Part shown: positions 8,846-19,093 of the stretch, one piece after another
How the letters are laid out: each line of letters begins with the position of its first letter
Position numbering within the stretch: the stretch's first letter is position 1
NCBI RefSeq assembly: GCF_000016985.1
Contig: NC_009633.1
Location: 3,143,539-3,207,538, forward strand
Length of the DNA: 64,000 nt
Direction: 5' to 3'
From: Alkaliphilus metalliredigens QYMF
Lineage (GTDB): Bacteria; Bacillota; Clostridia; Peptostreptococcales; Natronincolaceae
The notes under the pieces: generated by a model
Database searches by the model: none
What the model saw: only the letters and a program-made list of their open reading frames with translations
Told to the model about the DNA's origin: nothing
Program-made: the position numbers and the translations under genes

Positions 8846-9844
8846 CTAATGCTGGATGCCATTAATATACTCTAAATACTCTTTTATGGTGGGGATATTT
8901 TCGGGTTCTTCTATTTGTTTGTTAGACTCTTCTTTTTCCTGAAGGACTTTTTCGATCTCAGCTTGTTTCATTGCTTCTTCTTGCTTTGCTTTCTCTATTT
9001 CTGCCTGTTTTATTGCTTGTTTTTCCTTTGTTGCTTTCTCCTCAGCTAGTCTGATCTCCTCTATATATCCTAGGTAGCTCTTTTGATCGACACCCCATTC
9101 CTTTAGCTTCTCATGTGTTCCAATCCAAACCGGCGTTTTCAGTGAAATAATATCAAATAATTCCGCTACATCTGAGTTAATCATTCTGACACAGCCTAAG
9201 GATGCATTTGTACCAATTGATCTGGGGTTATTATTTCCATGGATTCCATAGGATCCTCCGCCTCCATGATTAATCCCCATCCATCGATATCCTAATGGAT
9301 TGTTGGGAGAGCCCCCTTTCACCGGTTGTGCAATTCCTGCACCTCCCCATCCAGGGTTGACTAGTTTATTAACGATAGTGAACTTTCCTTCGGGTGTTAA
9401 ACCCGGCTCTTTTCCTTGTGCAACAGGGTATTTTTTCATTACCTTATCTCCTTCATAAAGCGTGAGGATTCGTTTTGTTTTATTGATGGTCATCCATTTT
9501 CCCTTCGTTGGAGGTTGATCGATTACATCTAAGTAGCGTCGTTCACTTCCATTTACTAGGGCTGATAACACTGTCTCGGATTGAGGACCATAAATGCCAT
9601 CTACTGTTAGGTTATGTTCACTTTGGAAACGTATGATGGCATTTCTTTTGTTAATATCCTGTTGCTTTGTGTCCTCATGAAAATATCCTAGGGTCTTCAG
9701 TGTTTCTACTTTGTTTATTTCAGTTGTTTCTTCTTTTTGCACCTTTATTTCTGATGCATTGTTATTAACTACCTCTCCATCCATACTCAGGACTGGATTG
9801 ATTGTCATGATAAAAAATATGACAGATAATGAAAGGACCTTCAA
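8846..9844 (-). CDS. L,D-transpeptidase with peptidoglycan-binding domain
   Basis: An exported cell-wall cross-linking enzyme. The start is taken as the TTG at 9844, seven bases after GGAGG, which gives a clean signal peptide (KVLSLSVIFFIMTINPVLS). A peptidoglycan-binding domain (IIRFQSEHNLTVDGIYGPQS) is followed by the YkuD catalytic domain with GIHGNNNP and the catalytic SLGCVRM (Cys with its His). The C-terminus is a charged coiled coil with two near-repeats of QAEIEKAKQEEA type, probably a spacer or wall-binding tail. A single gene, transcribed divergently from nothing close by. Confidence 0.9.
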   Translation of the reverse strand: MKVLSLSVIFFIMTINPVLSMDGEVVNNNASEIKVQKEETTEINKVETLKTLGYFHEDTKQQDINKRNAIIRFQSEHNLTVDGIYGPQSETVLSALVNGSERRYLDVIDQPPTKGKWMTINKTKRILTLYEGDKVMKKYPVAQGKEPGLTPEGKFTIVNKLVNPGWGGAGIAQPVKGGSPNNPLGYRWMGINHGGGGSYGIHGNNNPRSIGTNASLGCVRMINSDVAELFDIISLKTPVWIGTHEKLKEWGVDQKSYLGYIEEIRLAEEKATKEKQAIKQAEIEKAKQEEAMKQAEIEKVLQEKEESNKQIEEPENIPTIKEYLEYINGIQH

Positions 9845-9914
9845 TTGACCACCTCCGCTCAAATCAGTTTATCTTAAAACATGGGAAATTATTCCTACTT
9901 TATTTTCTGTATAG

Positions 9915-9942
9915 AAAAAAGTCACCTGCAAAGCAGATGACC
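9915..9942 (-). terminator. Intrinsic terminator of ileS
   Basis: On the minus strand GTCATCTGC-TTT-GCAGGTGAC is followed by six T, about 30 bp past the ileS stop. Confidence 0.88.
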
Positions 9943-9971
9943 TTCTTGTTTTTCATTCTATTTTCCGATCC

Positions 9972-12900
9972 TTAAGAAACTTTTTCTACTTTAATCCCTG
10001 TTGGGTGATCATTTAAGTTTTGTATTTCTAATCCATCTTCACTAACCACTTCAATGCTCACTGCCAAGGTTTCCTTCATAATATAATCCCCATGAATTTT
10101 GACAGCATTACTGACTACCTCATCTCCATTGAAGTAAATTGTAATATGATCCATCACTTCATAATCGTTGTTCTTTCTCATTTGCTGTACTTTAGAGATG
10201 AATTCCCTAGCAAAACCTTCATCAATTAATTCCTGTGTAAGGGTTGTGTCTAATATGACAAAATAGTTGTTTTCCATTTCCACGGTAAAACCTTCCTTAG
10301 CAGAAATGTTAATCATAACCAATTCCTTTGTCAGTTCGAAAGCCTCTCCATCTAAGAGAATCTCCACTTTTTCCCCTGCCTCAAGTTTTGGTGCTACTTC
10401 GTTGGCATCTAGCTGTCCCAATGCCTTACCAAAGCTTTTAATTTTACCACCTAGCACGGGACCGGCTACTTTAAAGTTGGGCTTCAAGTTAAAGTTCATA
10501 TATTCTTGTAAATCCTTCTCAAAAACAACTTCTTTTATATTCAACTCTTCCTTCATCAATGGCACTAAATCTAAAATTAGTGATTCATATTTTCCATCTA
10601 CTAATATTTTTTGTAATGGTTGACGAACCTTGATCTTTGTTTGGGCACGACCGGCTCTTCCTAGACCCACTAGGTCACGGACTAAGTCCATCTTCTCTTC
10701 TACCCTTTTATCCATTCGTGCTTTATCAACAACTGGATAATCTGCTAAATGCACTGATTCTTCTCCAGTTAGCTTTTGATGAAGTTCATCTGCAATAAAT
10801 GGAGCGAATGGTGCCACTAGCTTGCAGACCCCTACTAAAATTTCATAGGTTGTATTATAAACAGCTTTTTTATCCTGATCTAACTCTGATGCCCAGAATC
10901 GGCGTCTTGCTCGACGGATGTACCAGTTTGATAAATCTTCATTAACAAATTCCTGAATCTTTCTGACGGCCTTTGTTAAGTCATAGACTGCAAGGTTTTG
11001 CTCCACATCACTGATGACACTGTTATACTTAGATAAAACCCATTGGTCTAGTTCTGGTCTTTGGTCATATTCAATAAAAAAGTCATTTGGATCAATGCCA
11101 TCGTTATTGGCATAAAGTGTGAAGAATGTATAAACATTTTCTAATGTGGTAAAGAACTTACTTTGGATTTCCTTTAATCCGTCAACATCGAAACGTGTTG
11201 GCGTCCAAGCTGGTGATACATGTAATAAATACCATCTCAGGGCATCGGCTCCATATTGATCAAATAGCTGAAAGGGATCTACTGTATTTCCCTTTGACTT
11301 AGACATCTTGCTTCCTTCTTTGTCTAAGATCAAATCATTGACCAGTACATTCTTGTAGGGTGACTTACCCATGACAAATGTTGAAATGGCCAGTAAAGAG
11401 TAGAACCATCCACGGGTTTGATCAATTCCTTCACAGATAAAATCTGCTGGGAATAATTCGTCAAAGTTTTCTTTATTTTCAAAGGGATAATGATGCTGTG
11501 CAAATGGCATGGCGCCACTATCAAACCAGCAGTCAATAACTTCAGGTACCCTTGTCATGGTCCCTCCACACTTGTCACACTTCAAATGAATGTCATCCAC
11601 ATGTGGTCGATGAAGCTCAACTGACTCATCAATGTCTTCAATGGCTCTTTCCACTAACTCTTTTCTCGATCCGATGGAGGTGGTGTGTTCGCAGTCACAA
11701 CGCCAAATATTTAATGGTGTTCCCCAATAACGATTTCTAGAAATGGCCCAATCATTTAGGTTATCCAGCCAATTTCCAAATCGTTTTTCTCCTACATAAT
11801 CTGGGTACCAGTTCACACTGTTATTATTTGCGATCAATTCATCCTTTAGTTTAGTCATTTCAATGTACCAGCTTGGCTTTCCATAATACAATAATTCTGT
11901 TGAACAACGCCAGCAATGTGGATAGTTATGGGTGATCTTTTCTTTGCTAAAAAGCTTTTCTTCTCCATGAAGCCACTTAATAATGTCTACATCACATTCC
12001 ATGACAAAGCGACCTTCCCATGGTGTACCAATGTATTTACCAGCTTCATCCACAGGCTGTAACACTGGTAAATCGTATTTTCTTCCTACTTGATAGTCAT
12101 CTTCTCCGAAGGCAGGGGCAATGTGTACCAATCCTGTACCATCAACAGTGGTAACAAAATCAGCCAATGTCACGAAGAAAGCTTTTTTATCTGTTTTAAC
12201 AAAGGGCATTAATTGCTCATACTCCATATGCTCTAAATCAGTACCCTTCATTTTTTCCATTACTTCATATTCCCCTGCCAACACTTTACCTGCCAGGGCT
12301 TCTGCCACATAGTAAACCTTATCTTCAAATCGCGCTTTAATATAGGTCACATTTGGGTGTACAGCTAATGCCACATTGGCAGCCAAAGTCCATGGTGTTG
12401 TGGTCCATGCCAAGAAGTACTCATCGGCACCCTTTCGCTTCATTGGGACAACCACTGTGTTGGACTTAATTTCCTTGTATCCTTGAGAAACTTCATGGGA
12501 AGCTAATCCCGTTCCACAACGTGGACAATAGGGTAAAATTTTATGTCCTTCGTAAATCATGTCTTCTTTAAAGAACTTATCTAAAATCCACCAAACAGAT
12601 TCAATGTAATTATTTTCTAGGGTAATATATGGATTATCTAAATCGATGGTATAACCCATTCTTTCCGTCATGTCTCTCCACTGTTTTTCATATGTGAAAA
12701 CAGACTCCCGACATCGGTCGTTAAATTCTGCGATTCCATAGCCTTCAATGTCTGCTTTGCTCGAAAGCTTTAATTGTTTTTCGACTTCAATTTCTACTGG
12801 AAGTCCATGGGTATCCCATCCAGCCTTACGCTTTACTTGATATCCTTTCATTGCATGGTATCGACAAACAGAATCCTTTAGTGTTCTGGCGATTACGTGA

Positions 12901-13073
12901 TGAATACCAGGCTTCCCATTTGCTGTTGGTGGTCCTTCATAGAAAACAAAGGATTCCTTTCCTTGCCGGTTTTCAATACTTTTTTCTAAAATATTATTTG
13001 CATTCCATTGACTTGTCATAGCCTTCTCCCGCTCTGCTACAGGCCCATTGGGTAACGTTTTAAATCCTTTCAT
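9972..13073 (-). CDS. ileS: Isoleucyl-tRNA synthetase (long, eukaryote-like type)
   Basis: About 1033 residues, charging tRNA-Ile. The class I HIGH-type motif appears as PPTANGKPGIHH and the second signature as SKMSKSKGN. The editing domain with WTTTPWTLAANVALAVHP is present, as are the cysteine pairs CDCEHT and CDKCGG. The length and the NWYIRRARRRFWASE anticodon-domain signature match the long type of IleRS, which is naturally less sensitive to mupirocin, rather than the roughly 920-residue type. The ATG at 13073 has better spacing to GAGAGG than the ATG at 13082. Expression is expected to be controlled by the T-box leader upstream. Confidence 0.96.
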   Translation of the reverse strand: MKGFKTLPNGPVAEREKAMTSQWNANNILEKSIENRQGKESFVFYEGPPTANGKPGIHHVIARTLKDSVCRYHAMKGYQVKRKAGWDTHGLPVEIEVEKQLKLSSKADIEGYGIAEFNDRCRESVFTYEKQWRDMTERMGYTIDLDNPYITLENNYIESVWWILDKFFKEDMIYEGHKILPYCPRCGTGLASHEVSQGYKEIKSNTVVVPMKRKGADEYFLAWTTTPWTLAANVALAVHPNVTYIKARFEDKVYYVAEALAGKVLAGEYEVMEKMKGTDLEHMEYEQLMPFVKTDKKAFFVTLADFVTTVDGTGLVHIAPAFGEDDYQVGRKYDLPVLQPVDEAGKYIGTPWEGRFVMECDVDIIKWLHGEEKLFSKEKITHNYPHCWRCSTELLYYGKPSWYIEMTKLKDELIANNNSVNWYPDYVGEKRFGNWLDNLNDWAISRNRYWGTPLNIWRCDCEHTTSIGSRKELVERAIEDIDESVELHRPHVDDIHLKCDKCGGTMTRVPEVIDCWFDSGAMPFAQHHYPFENKENFDELFPADFICEGIDQTRGWFYSLLAISTFVMGKSPYKNVLVNDLILDKEGSKMSKSKGNTVDPFQLFDQYGADALRWYLLHVSPAWTPTRFDVDGLKEIQSKFFTTLENVYTFFTLYANNDGIDPNDFFIEYDQRPELDQWVLSKYNSVISDVEQNLAVYDLTKAVRKIQEFVNEDLSNWYIRRARRRFWASELDQDKKAVYNTTYEILVGVCKLVAPFAPFIADELHQKLTGEESVHLADYPVVDKARMDKRVEEKMDLVRDLVGLGRAGRAQTKIKVRQPLQKILVDGKYESLILDLVPLMKEELNIKEVVFEKDLQEYMNFNLKPNFKVAGPVLGGKIKSFGKALGQLDANEVAPKLEAGEKVEILLDGEAFELTKELVMINISAKEGFTVEMENNYFVILDTTLTQELIDEGFAREFISKVQQMRKNNDYEVMDHITIYFNGDEVVSNAVKIHGDYIMKETLAVSIEVVSEDGLEIQNLNDHPTGIKVEKVS

Positions 13074-13117
13074 TATAACCATCCTCTCTTGATATCATAT
13101 AAATAGCAATAAAACAA

Positions 13118-13392
13118 CAAAAAATCCCTAAGTCAAAAGACTCAGGGACGAATAATCGCGGTACCACCCTCATTACAACACACAGTAAGTTCAAAATTTC
13201 ATGAAGATTTACTCTGTATTGTCACTTATATACATGTAACGTATGCCTCCGGAAGACCCTAGTTATCTTTTCAAGTCTTCAGCTCCAAGGTGATCTTCGT
13301 AAAATTGCTGTCATAATCTCTCACCACTTTGATTATGTCTCTGTGAACAGTCATATTTTCACTACTTTCCTCATCTTCGCCTATTGTAAATG
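13118..13392 (-). ncRNA. T-box leader of ileS
   Basis: The leader contains the T-box sequence AGGGTGGTACCGCG (complement of 13157-13170), which pairs with the tRNA acceptor end. It is followed by a terminator, TCCCTGAGTC-TTTT-GACTTAGGGATTTTTT (13118-13148), and an upstream stem I region beginning near 13392. Uncharged tRNA-Ile is expected to favour the antiterminator and allow ileS transcription. I could not fix the specifier codon with certainty; an ATC near 13305 is a candidate. Confidence 0.93.
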
Positions 13393-13493
13393 CTCAGTCT
13401 ATTAAGTTAAATTATATGTTAAATTATACACTTAGAGTCTTTCAAAAGTCAAGGGATGTTATACATCATTTCGTGCTTAACCTTCATTTTTTG

Positions 13494-15263
13494 TCAAAAT
13501 CGAATTCCAATGATCTCTTGGACTCTTTCAGGATAATCGGTGATGATTCCATCGATATCATATCTTAACACTTCTTTAATATCTTCATCTAGATTCACAG
13601 TCCATACCCATACCTCTCTCTCATCCCTTCGGGCATTTCCAATAAATCCTTTAGATAGCATACTTTGTTCTATTGCATAGAAATCTAAATCTAGGGTAGA
13701 TAAATCCCCTGCGGCAAAAAACATCACCTGTCCGACTTTGATCTCAGGATTCAGTATCCTAACTTCCCGTAGGATCTCATAGCTAAAGGACTGAATATAA
13801 TGATCCTGGTCTGCATCCTGTGCCTCTAATACTTCCACTACCTTCCTTGCTAATTCTTCACTAGGCCCATAGGGTTTGATCTCAATAATGAGTTTCGACT
13901 TTCCCTTTACCTCCTCTATAACTGCTTCTAATGTAGGTATTCTCTCCCCTATAAACTCATGAGAAAAGCCGATTCCAATATCAAGCTCAGATAGTTCCTC
14001 ATAGGTTAAGTCCGAAACCAGACTATCTACCCCTGCAACCCTTCTTAAATCTCTATCATGGTTTAAAATCACTATCCCATCCTTTGTTGTTTGGACATCA
14101 ATTTCAATATAATCTACTTCCTTTTCCATGGCAGCCCTCACGCTACTTAGAGAATTTTCCGGTGCAACATGAAGGTCTCCCCGATGCCCTGCAATGGATA
14201 CGCTTCTGCCTATATAAATAAGATTTTCGCTGACTGCAAAATTCAGATAAAGCATTACAATTAAATTGATTACTAATATCAAAAATACAAAATTTCTTCG
14301 TCTTCTAAATAGCCCGCCCACCAGGTTTTCTAGTTTTTGTAACCTTTTATTGTGATGGATTTTCAGATTATCCTTCAATTCCAATCCTTGCATCACATGA
14401 GATTGATAGTATAATCTTGTGAGAAATATGACGTTAATTGGTGTTAATATCAAAGTAAAGATATACGTAGCCAAGCTGGAAAATGTAATAAAATAATTTT
14501 CCAATGAATATCCTCTAATACTGACTCTTGCTGGTGTTGAAATCATTCCTACAATTGAAAAAATACTCACTACCAGGGTAAAAAAGGCAACATTTAACAA
14601 GATGAGCTTTAGTAAAATCTTTATTCGGTTGTTTTTTGTAAGCTCTAAACTACTGGTAATGGCATCCTTAGTAGATTTACCCTCAAGAACAATAAAGTGA
14701 AGCGCAAATATCCATCTCATGAAGAGATAGACAGCCCAAAGTAGCCCCGTGACATACAATACAGAAAAAAGAGAGGACCCCCATATTTTTTCTCTCAAAA
14801 ACATGGGTAGTTCATAGCTTTCTATTAAAGTTGAGGACAAAGGCAGATCTATCAGAGGAATAAGGAATAGTAAAAAGAGCATCAGGTGTAATGTCCCAAA
14901 TCCAAATATTTTAGGAAGTGTTTTGATTGTTGTGATGAGTGAATCCGAAATGGAAATATCCTTATAAAAATACTTTTTTTGTGAGATGACAACTAATACA
15001 CCAAATTCAATGAATATCAGAACAACGGATAACATTGCAATGATAATCAGCCCAGTGACTCCTTTATAATTTAAAGCGATTCTAAAGACTTCATTATTCA
15101 ATAAGGGTCCCGAACCCATGGAGATTAAAATTCGATTAAATACATAAGCAATGAGTGGCACAAAGATAAAACTTGCCATTAACTTGTAGATCAATTCAAA
15201 TGCGATATATCGTTTATATGTTTTCCTAAAGTCCTTTAAGCTACTTGTCAATAAGCCAAACAT
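13494..15263 (-). CDS. Glycerophosphodiester phosphodiesterase with membrane domain
   Basis: A 589-residue protein in two parts. The first 340 residues hold roughly eight hydrophobic helices, as in the glycerophosphoryl diester phosphodiesterase membrane domain. Residues from about 350 form a GDPD TIM-barrel with GHRGDLHVAPENSL, DYIEIDVQTTKDG and NHDRDLRR, which carry the metal and catalytic His residues. It would hydrolyse glycerophosphodiesters at the membrane, or lipoteichoic-acid-like polymers in some relatives. Start after AGGAGG. Monocistronic, transcribed toward ileS. Confidence 0.9.
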   Translation of the reverse strand: MFGLLTSSLKDFRKTYKRYIAFELIYKLMASFIFVPLIAYVFNRILISMGSGPLLNNEVFRIALNYKGVTGLIIIAMLSVVLIFIEFGVLVVISQKKYFYKDISISDSLITTIKTLPKIFGFGTLHLMLFLLFLIPLIDLPLSSTLIESYELPMFLREKIWGSSLFSVLYVTGLLWAVYLFMRWIFALHFIVLEGKSTKDAITSSLELTKNNRIKILLKLILLNVAFFTLVVSIFSIVGMISTPARVSIRGYSLENYFITFSSLATYIFTLILTPINVIFLTRLYYQSHVMQGLELKDNLKIHHNKRLQKLENLVGGLFRRRRNFVFLILVINLIVMLYLNFAVSENLIYIGRSVSIAGHRGDLHVAPENSLSSVRAAMEKEVDYIEIDVQTTKDGIVILNHDRDLRRVAGVDSLVSDLTYEELSELDIGIGFSHEFIGERIPTLEAVIEEVKGKSKLIIEIKPYGPSEELARKVVEVLEAQDADQDHYIQSFSYEILREVRILNPEIKVGQVMFFAAGDLSTLDLDFYAIEQSMLSKGFIGNARRDEREVWVWTVNLDEDIKEVLRYDIDGIITDYPERVQEIIGIRF

Positions 15264-15455
15264 ATTAACCCTCCTGCTATAAAATAGGAATTAATTTAGT
15301 TCATAAAATACTTTCTATATTTTATACCCTTCCCCTTTAAAGATACACCACCAAATACCCTTCTTTTTATTAAGGATATATTCTAGACTCATGTTTTTTG
15401 CAAACCTTGTATAAAGCTGAGCATATTTAACGCTCCTATATTCTCAAAGTATCAT

Positions 15456-15486
15456 AAAAGGTTAGCCCAGTTTGAGCTAACCCTTT
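15456..15486 (-). terminator. Likely terminator downstream of the SHMT-like gene
   Basis: On the minus strand GGGTTAGC pairs with GCTAACC around a loop, followed by TTTTAT. A second hairpin lies between it and the gene (15508-15543). Nothing else is seen in 15264-15599. Confidence 0.6.
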
Positions 15487-15507
15487 GATTGATGATATCT
15501 AGTTTCA

Positions 15508-15543
15508 CCTATAGATAGCAATATTGAGTTGCTTATCTATAGG
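15508..15543. repeat. Imperfect hairpin
   Basis: CCTATAGATAGCAA and TTGCTTATCTATAGG pair around a 7-nt loop with one bulge. No T-run follows. Function unknown. Confidence 0.5.
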
Positions 15544-15599
15544 CGTATGCGCATTTAGTTTACTTGACTCATGAGGTTTTGTTATTTAGCTCCGTCTAC

Positions 15600-16822
15600 C
15601 TAAAACGAATATACACATCCAATAAATTGTCTGCTAAAGGTTTCTACATCCTTTGCTAATGCTTCAGGGTCTTCCTTATCAATTAATGCCCTTTTAAAGA
15701 ATTCAGCAATTTGCTTCATTTCTTCTTCCTTCATGCCCCTTCTTGTAGCCTCAGGTGTGCCTACCCTTATTTCAGGACTATTTCCCGAGAAATCATCTGA
15801 GCACAAAATTCTTGCTTTTTCTAATTCTTTACCAGGAGCTACATCCACATAGGCGCCTACATCTACTAGTAATAAATGGCTATCTGTATAGCCCTTAGCC
15901 TTTCCTAAAACATTAAACCCACTTTCATTTAATGCCTTTGCTAATGCCTTTGAATTATTCACCACTTGCTTACCGTATTCTTCTCCAAACTCCTTCATTT
16001 CCAGTATTGAAGCTGCTAAGGCAGGCAATCGATTTAAATGGTGGCTGGTGACTAATGAAGGTGCTAATGTATTCCCTACTTTTTTAATCAGGTCCTCACG
16101 ATTAGATACCACAAATCCACCCTGAGGTCCCGGAAAAGATTTATGGGTACTACCAAACATAATATCTGCCCCTTCTTCCAATGGATTAGGAAACATGCCC
16201 GATGCAATTAATCCCGTCACATGGGATGCATCGTAGGCTAATATAATACCTTCTTGATCTGCAATTTCTCTTAATTCCTTAATTGGTTCAAAAAATAGCG
16301 TTCCTGATCCACCAAATATAATCATTTTTGGCTTAAGCGCCAGGGCTTGCTTTTTTAGTTTCTCAGCATCTACAACCCTGTTTTCATCAAAAGCCATATA
16401 TTCTACTTTGATGATTTCAGCAAACTGTCTCACCTGACACATGGGACCCACTAATCCATGTCCCCAATCACTTAGACTTACTTCGATAACGAGATCCCCC
16501 GGTTCAAGCATTCCAAGAACCACTGACATACCTGCCATATGTCCTCCAATAGGTCTTAAGTCCACATATTTTGCTTTAAAAATATCCTTCACAAGTTCGT
16601 GGGTTGCCATTTCAAATTCATGAATATATTGATTTCCTGTATACTCTCGGTCCTCAGGATTCATTGTGCTATAGCAGCCATATCGATTGCCAAAATCTCC
16701 ACTCAAATAGCTCCGTACCTTTTCACTTGCATAGTTTTCTGAAGCAATTAGGTTTAAGCATCCTTCACGATAGCTTTCATGTTTTTCAGAAGATTATCTA
16801 TATCATTTGATGTTTTAAACAT
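15600..16822 (-). pseudogene. SHMT-like PLP enzyme interrupted by a frameshift
   Basis: Serine hydroxymethyltransferase-like, fold-type I PLP enzyme. The 5' part starts at an ATG at 16822 after AAAGGGG and reads MFKTSNDIDNLLKN. It then runs into a stop after 22 codons. The following sequence continues in another frame as HESYREGCLNLIASENYASE and onward to the end at 15600. One extra A in the A5 run (complement of 16782-16786) would restore a single protein of about 407 residues. The PLP lysine lies in GSTHKSFPGPQGG and the cofactor region in YDASHVTG. The divergence from GlyA suggests a paralogue with another substrate. The break is either real decay or a homopolymer sequencing error. Confidence 0.85.
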
Positions 16823-16872
16823 TGTCGCATCCCCTTTCAAATTTACGCTTTAGACTCCACTTTTTTGAGGAG

Positions 16873-18126
16873 CTAAATCAAGATTGTTTCTCCATCCTCA
16901 GCAAGATATACCTTTTCAAAGGCCTCAGCAAATAGATCTGATCTTTCTGTATGAATGGGTATAATTTTTTTAGCACCGCTACTACGAATAACCTTTTTTA
17001 AAGAGTCTATGTGAGCATGTCCACTGGTATGTAAATCAATAATATCCATATTGTTATTTTTTGCATAATCCAATAGTCGATCTGTTCTTCTCTGTTTTTT
17101 ATAACCACGCCACATGGAAAAAATGAAACCTGCGCCTTGTAAATTCTTAATATGCTCAAGATCAGATAGCATGGTGTTCCTAATGAGCATACAGTAATCA
17201 CTTCTTTTGCCAAGCTCTTCTCTTGAAATCCAATTTCTGTTGAATTGTTTCATCAGTTTTTCCTCTTTGAGTTCTTCAAACATCCTTTTAGTCAGGTGAT
17301 AGGGATAAAATACTCTCACATCTTTAAATTTACCTGGTTTAGGAATTGTATTATTAAGTTGCGATACAATATGTGCTGTGAAAATATCCATTACAAATAT
17401 GCGTCCACTTATCTGTGCAGCCCGATACATTCCAACCAATCTATCAATATTGGTTGAAGACTGTAGAACAAAAACCGGCCTATTGGGAGAACTCATAAAT
17501 TCAAAGGCTTTCTGTTCAATTTGTTCTTCTGTTTCGATTTTTTCAGAAATTCTACTCATCATTGTACCTTCAATTAAAAGTGCATCTACACCCTTAGGTA
17601 TATTGCTTCTAAAGCAATCCGTGGCCTTTTTCTTTCTTCCGTGATCTCGGAAATCACCGGTATAAACAATACATTTTCCATCGGCTTTTATAACAAATCC
17701 ATAGGCATCAAAACCAGAGTGGTCTACTAGATAGGGAGTTATAGAGAAGTCTCCAATAGTCATCTCCTGACCACTTTTAAAATAATTTACAGGATTGGCA
17801 ATGGACTTGCCACCGGTAAATTGAGCGGTTACATTAAAGATTTCCAGTGCTTTCTCCCCTATAAATATGGGTATATCAGTGTCAACATATTCAAGCAGTC
17901 CAATATGATCTCCATGTCCATGGGATATTAATATTGCATCTATTTTTTTATCATCTTCTCTATACAACCCTTTCACTCTAGGAAAAGAGGATGGTTTTTT
18001 TAGTTTTTCATCATCTATATTGGGTAACTCCTGTCCAATATCCAGAATGATTCTAGTTCTTTCTGTAAATACCTCAGTGCAACTCCCCCCAATTTGTTTA
18101 GCCCCTCTATGAATGATCAGATTCAC
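16873..18126 (-). CDS. RNase J-like metallo-beta-lactamase/beta-CASP hydrolase
   Basis: About 417 residues. The metal site HGHGDHIG lies near residue 70, followed by a DHSGFDAYG segment, TGDFRDHG and a late GHAHID and PIHTE, which correspond to the later MBL and beta-CASP motifs. The order matches RNase J/CPSF-type nucleases, but the protein is shorter (RNase J is about 550) and lacks its C-terminal domain. Nuclease activity is therefore likely but not shown. The GTG at 18126 is chosen because AAAGGAGAG lies eight bases upstream and the product then begins VNLIIHRGAKQIGG as in relatives. It follows the WG-repeat gene by 35 bp. Confidence 0.82.
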   Translation of the reverse strand: MNLIIHRGAKQIGGSCTEVFTERTRIILDIGQELPNIDDEKLKKPSSFPRVKGLYREDDKKIDAILISHGHGDHIGLLEYVDTDIPIFIGEKALEIFNVTAQFTGGKSIANPVNYFKSGQEMTIGDFSITPYLVDHSGFDAYGFVIKADGKCIVYTGDFRDHGRKKKATDCFRSNIPKGVDALLIEGTMMSRISEKIETEEQIEQKAFEFMSSPNRPVFVLQSSTNIDRLVGMYRAAQISGRIFVMDIFTAHIVSQLNNTIPKPGKFKDVRVFYPYHLTKRMFEELKEEKLMKQFNRNWISREELGKRSDYCMLIRNTMLSDLEHIKNLQGAGFIFSMWRGYKKQRRTDRLLDYAKNNNMDIIDLHTSGHAHIDSLKKVIRSSGAKKIIPIHTERSDLFAEAFEKVYLAEDGETILI

Positions 18127-18161
18127 ACAAATCTCTCCTTTTACTACTTGATGAGTGTTTT

Positions 18162-19043
18162 TCATATATACAAGTTCCCCTGAAAACTCCACTGACAAAT
18201 AGAATTAATCATTAGAGTTGCTTGTTTTTTAGAAAGCTCTATGTTGGCTATCAATCTCCCGTCATTACATAGCACACCATACCCTTCCTCCCTTTTTAAA
18301 ATATAGTGTTCATCATAGTAACTAAAACTTTTACTTCTAGGGCTAGATTTAATCTGGGGCCTAATGGGTTCTGTATCCAGTTCAGGATGTACAATCAAAT
18401 TGAAATTCTCATCATACACACCCCACTTCAATATGTACTCACAGGTAGGCTCCAGTTGTGTCTGTATTATAGCTGAGCATAATTTGTCCACGTCCCCTAC
18501 ATGAAGTTCACTCTTTTCTTTTATACCACAAAAAATTAAATTGTGTTTATAGTTTGTCTGCAAATAATCCCACAGAAAAGGAATTATTGATTCATTTTCG
18601 ATATCAATCAATCCCCATCTTTTATTTTTAGCAACCATAAAGTATTTACGATATGGTATTTCCTCAGCATCATCATACTCCAAAGGAATAATGATTTTTC
18701 CATCTGAATCTATATAACCATGCTGACCACCCTGCTTTTCATCGGAATAGCCTTCACTAGCTAACTGAACTCCTAATACAACATGTGCATACCCACGATA
18801 AAACGGACCTGCATAATCCCAAGTGGGTTCTATTGCTATTTTTCCTGTGAATATGTCTGCAAATCCCCATTTTCCTTCTATCTCAAATTGAATTAATCCG
18901 CCTTCACACTCTTCACGCGCCATAAACATTTCTTCTGGAAAATACAGATTATTATCTTTTCCTAAAAGATACACCTTCTGATCCTTCAGGACTCCATGGG
19001 CAGTGTTATCAACTCCAGTATGGTGAATAATACATTTTTGCAT
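18162..19043 (-). CDS. WG-repeat protein
   Basis: A 293-residue protein built from about five WG beta-repeats, for example KWGFADIFTGKIAIEPTWDY, HGYIDSDGKIIIPLEYDD, RWGLIDIENESIIPFLWDY and KWGVYDENFNLIVHPELD. WG repeats form beta-propeller-like or hairpin arrays thought to mediate binding; no catalytic motif is visible. There is no signal peptide, so it is cytoplasmic. Start after GGAGGTG. It sits between the nuclease candidate upstream (50 bp) and the beta-CASP gene downstream (35 bp), so the three probably share a transcript. Confidence 0.8.
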   Translation of the reverse strand: MQKCIIHHTGVDNTAHGVLKDQKVYLLGKDNNLYFPEEMFMAREECEGGLIQFEIEGKWGFADIFTGKIAIEPTWDYAGPFYRGYAHVVLGVQLASEGYSDEKQGGQHGYIDSDGKIIIPLEYDDAEEIPYRKYFMVAKNKRWGLIDIENESIIPFLWDYLQTNYKHNLIFCGIKEKSELHVGDVDKLCSAIIQTQLEPTCEYILKWGVYDENFNLIVHPELDTEPIRPQIKSSPRSKSFSYYDEHYILKREEGYGVLCNDGRLIANIELSKKQATLMINSICQWSFQGNLYI

Positions 19044-19093
19044 ATTTGTGTCACCTCCAGATTTTTATAGCAGTCGATATCTTGTTGTAGTAT

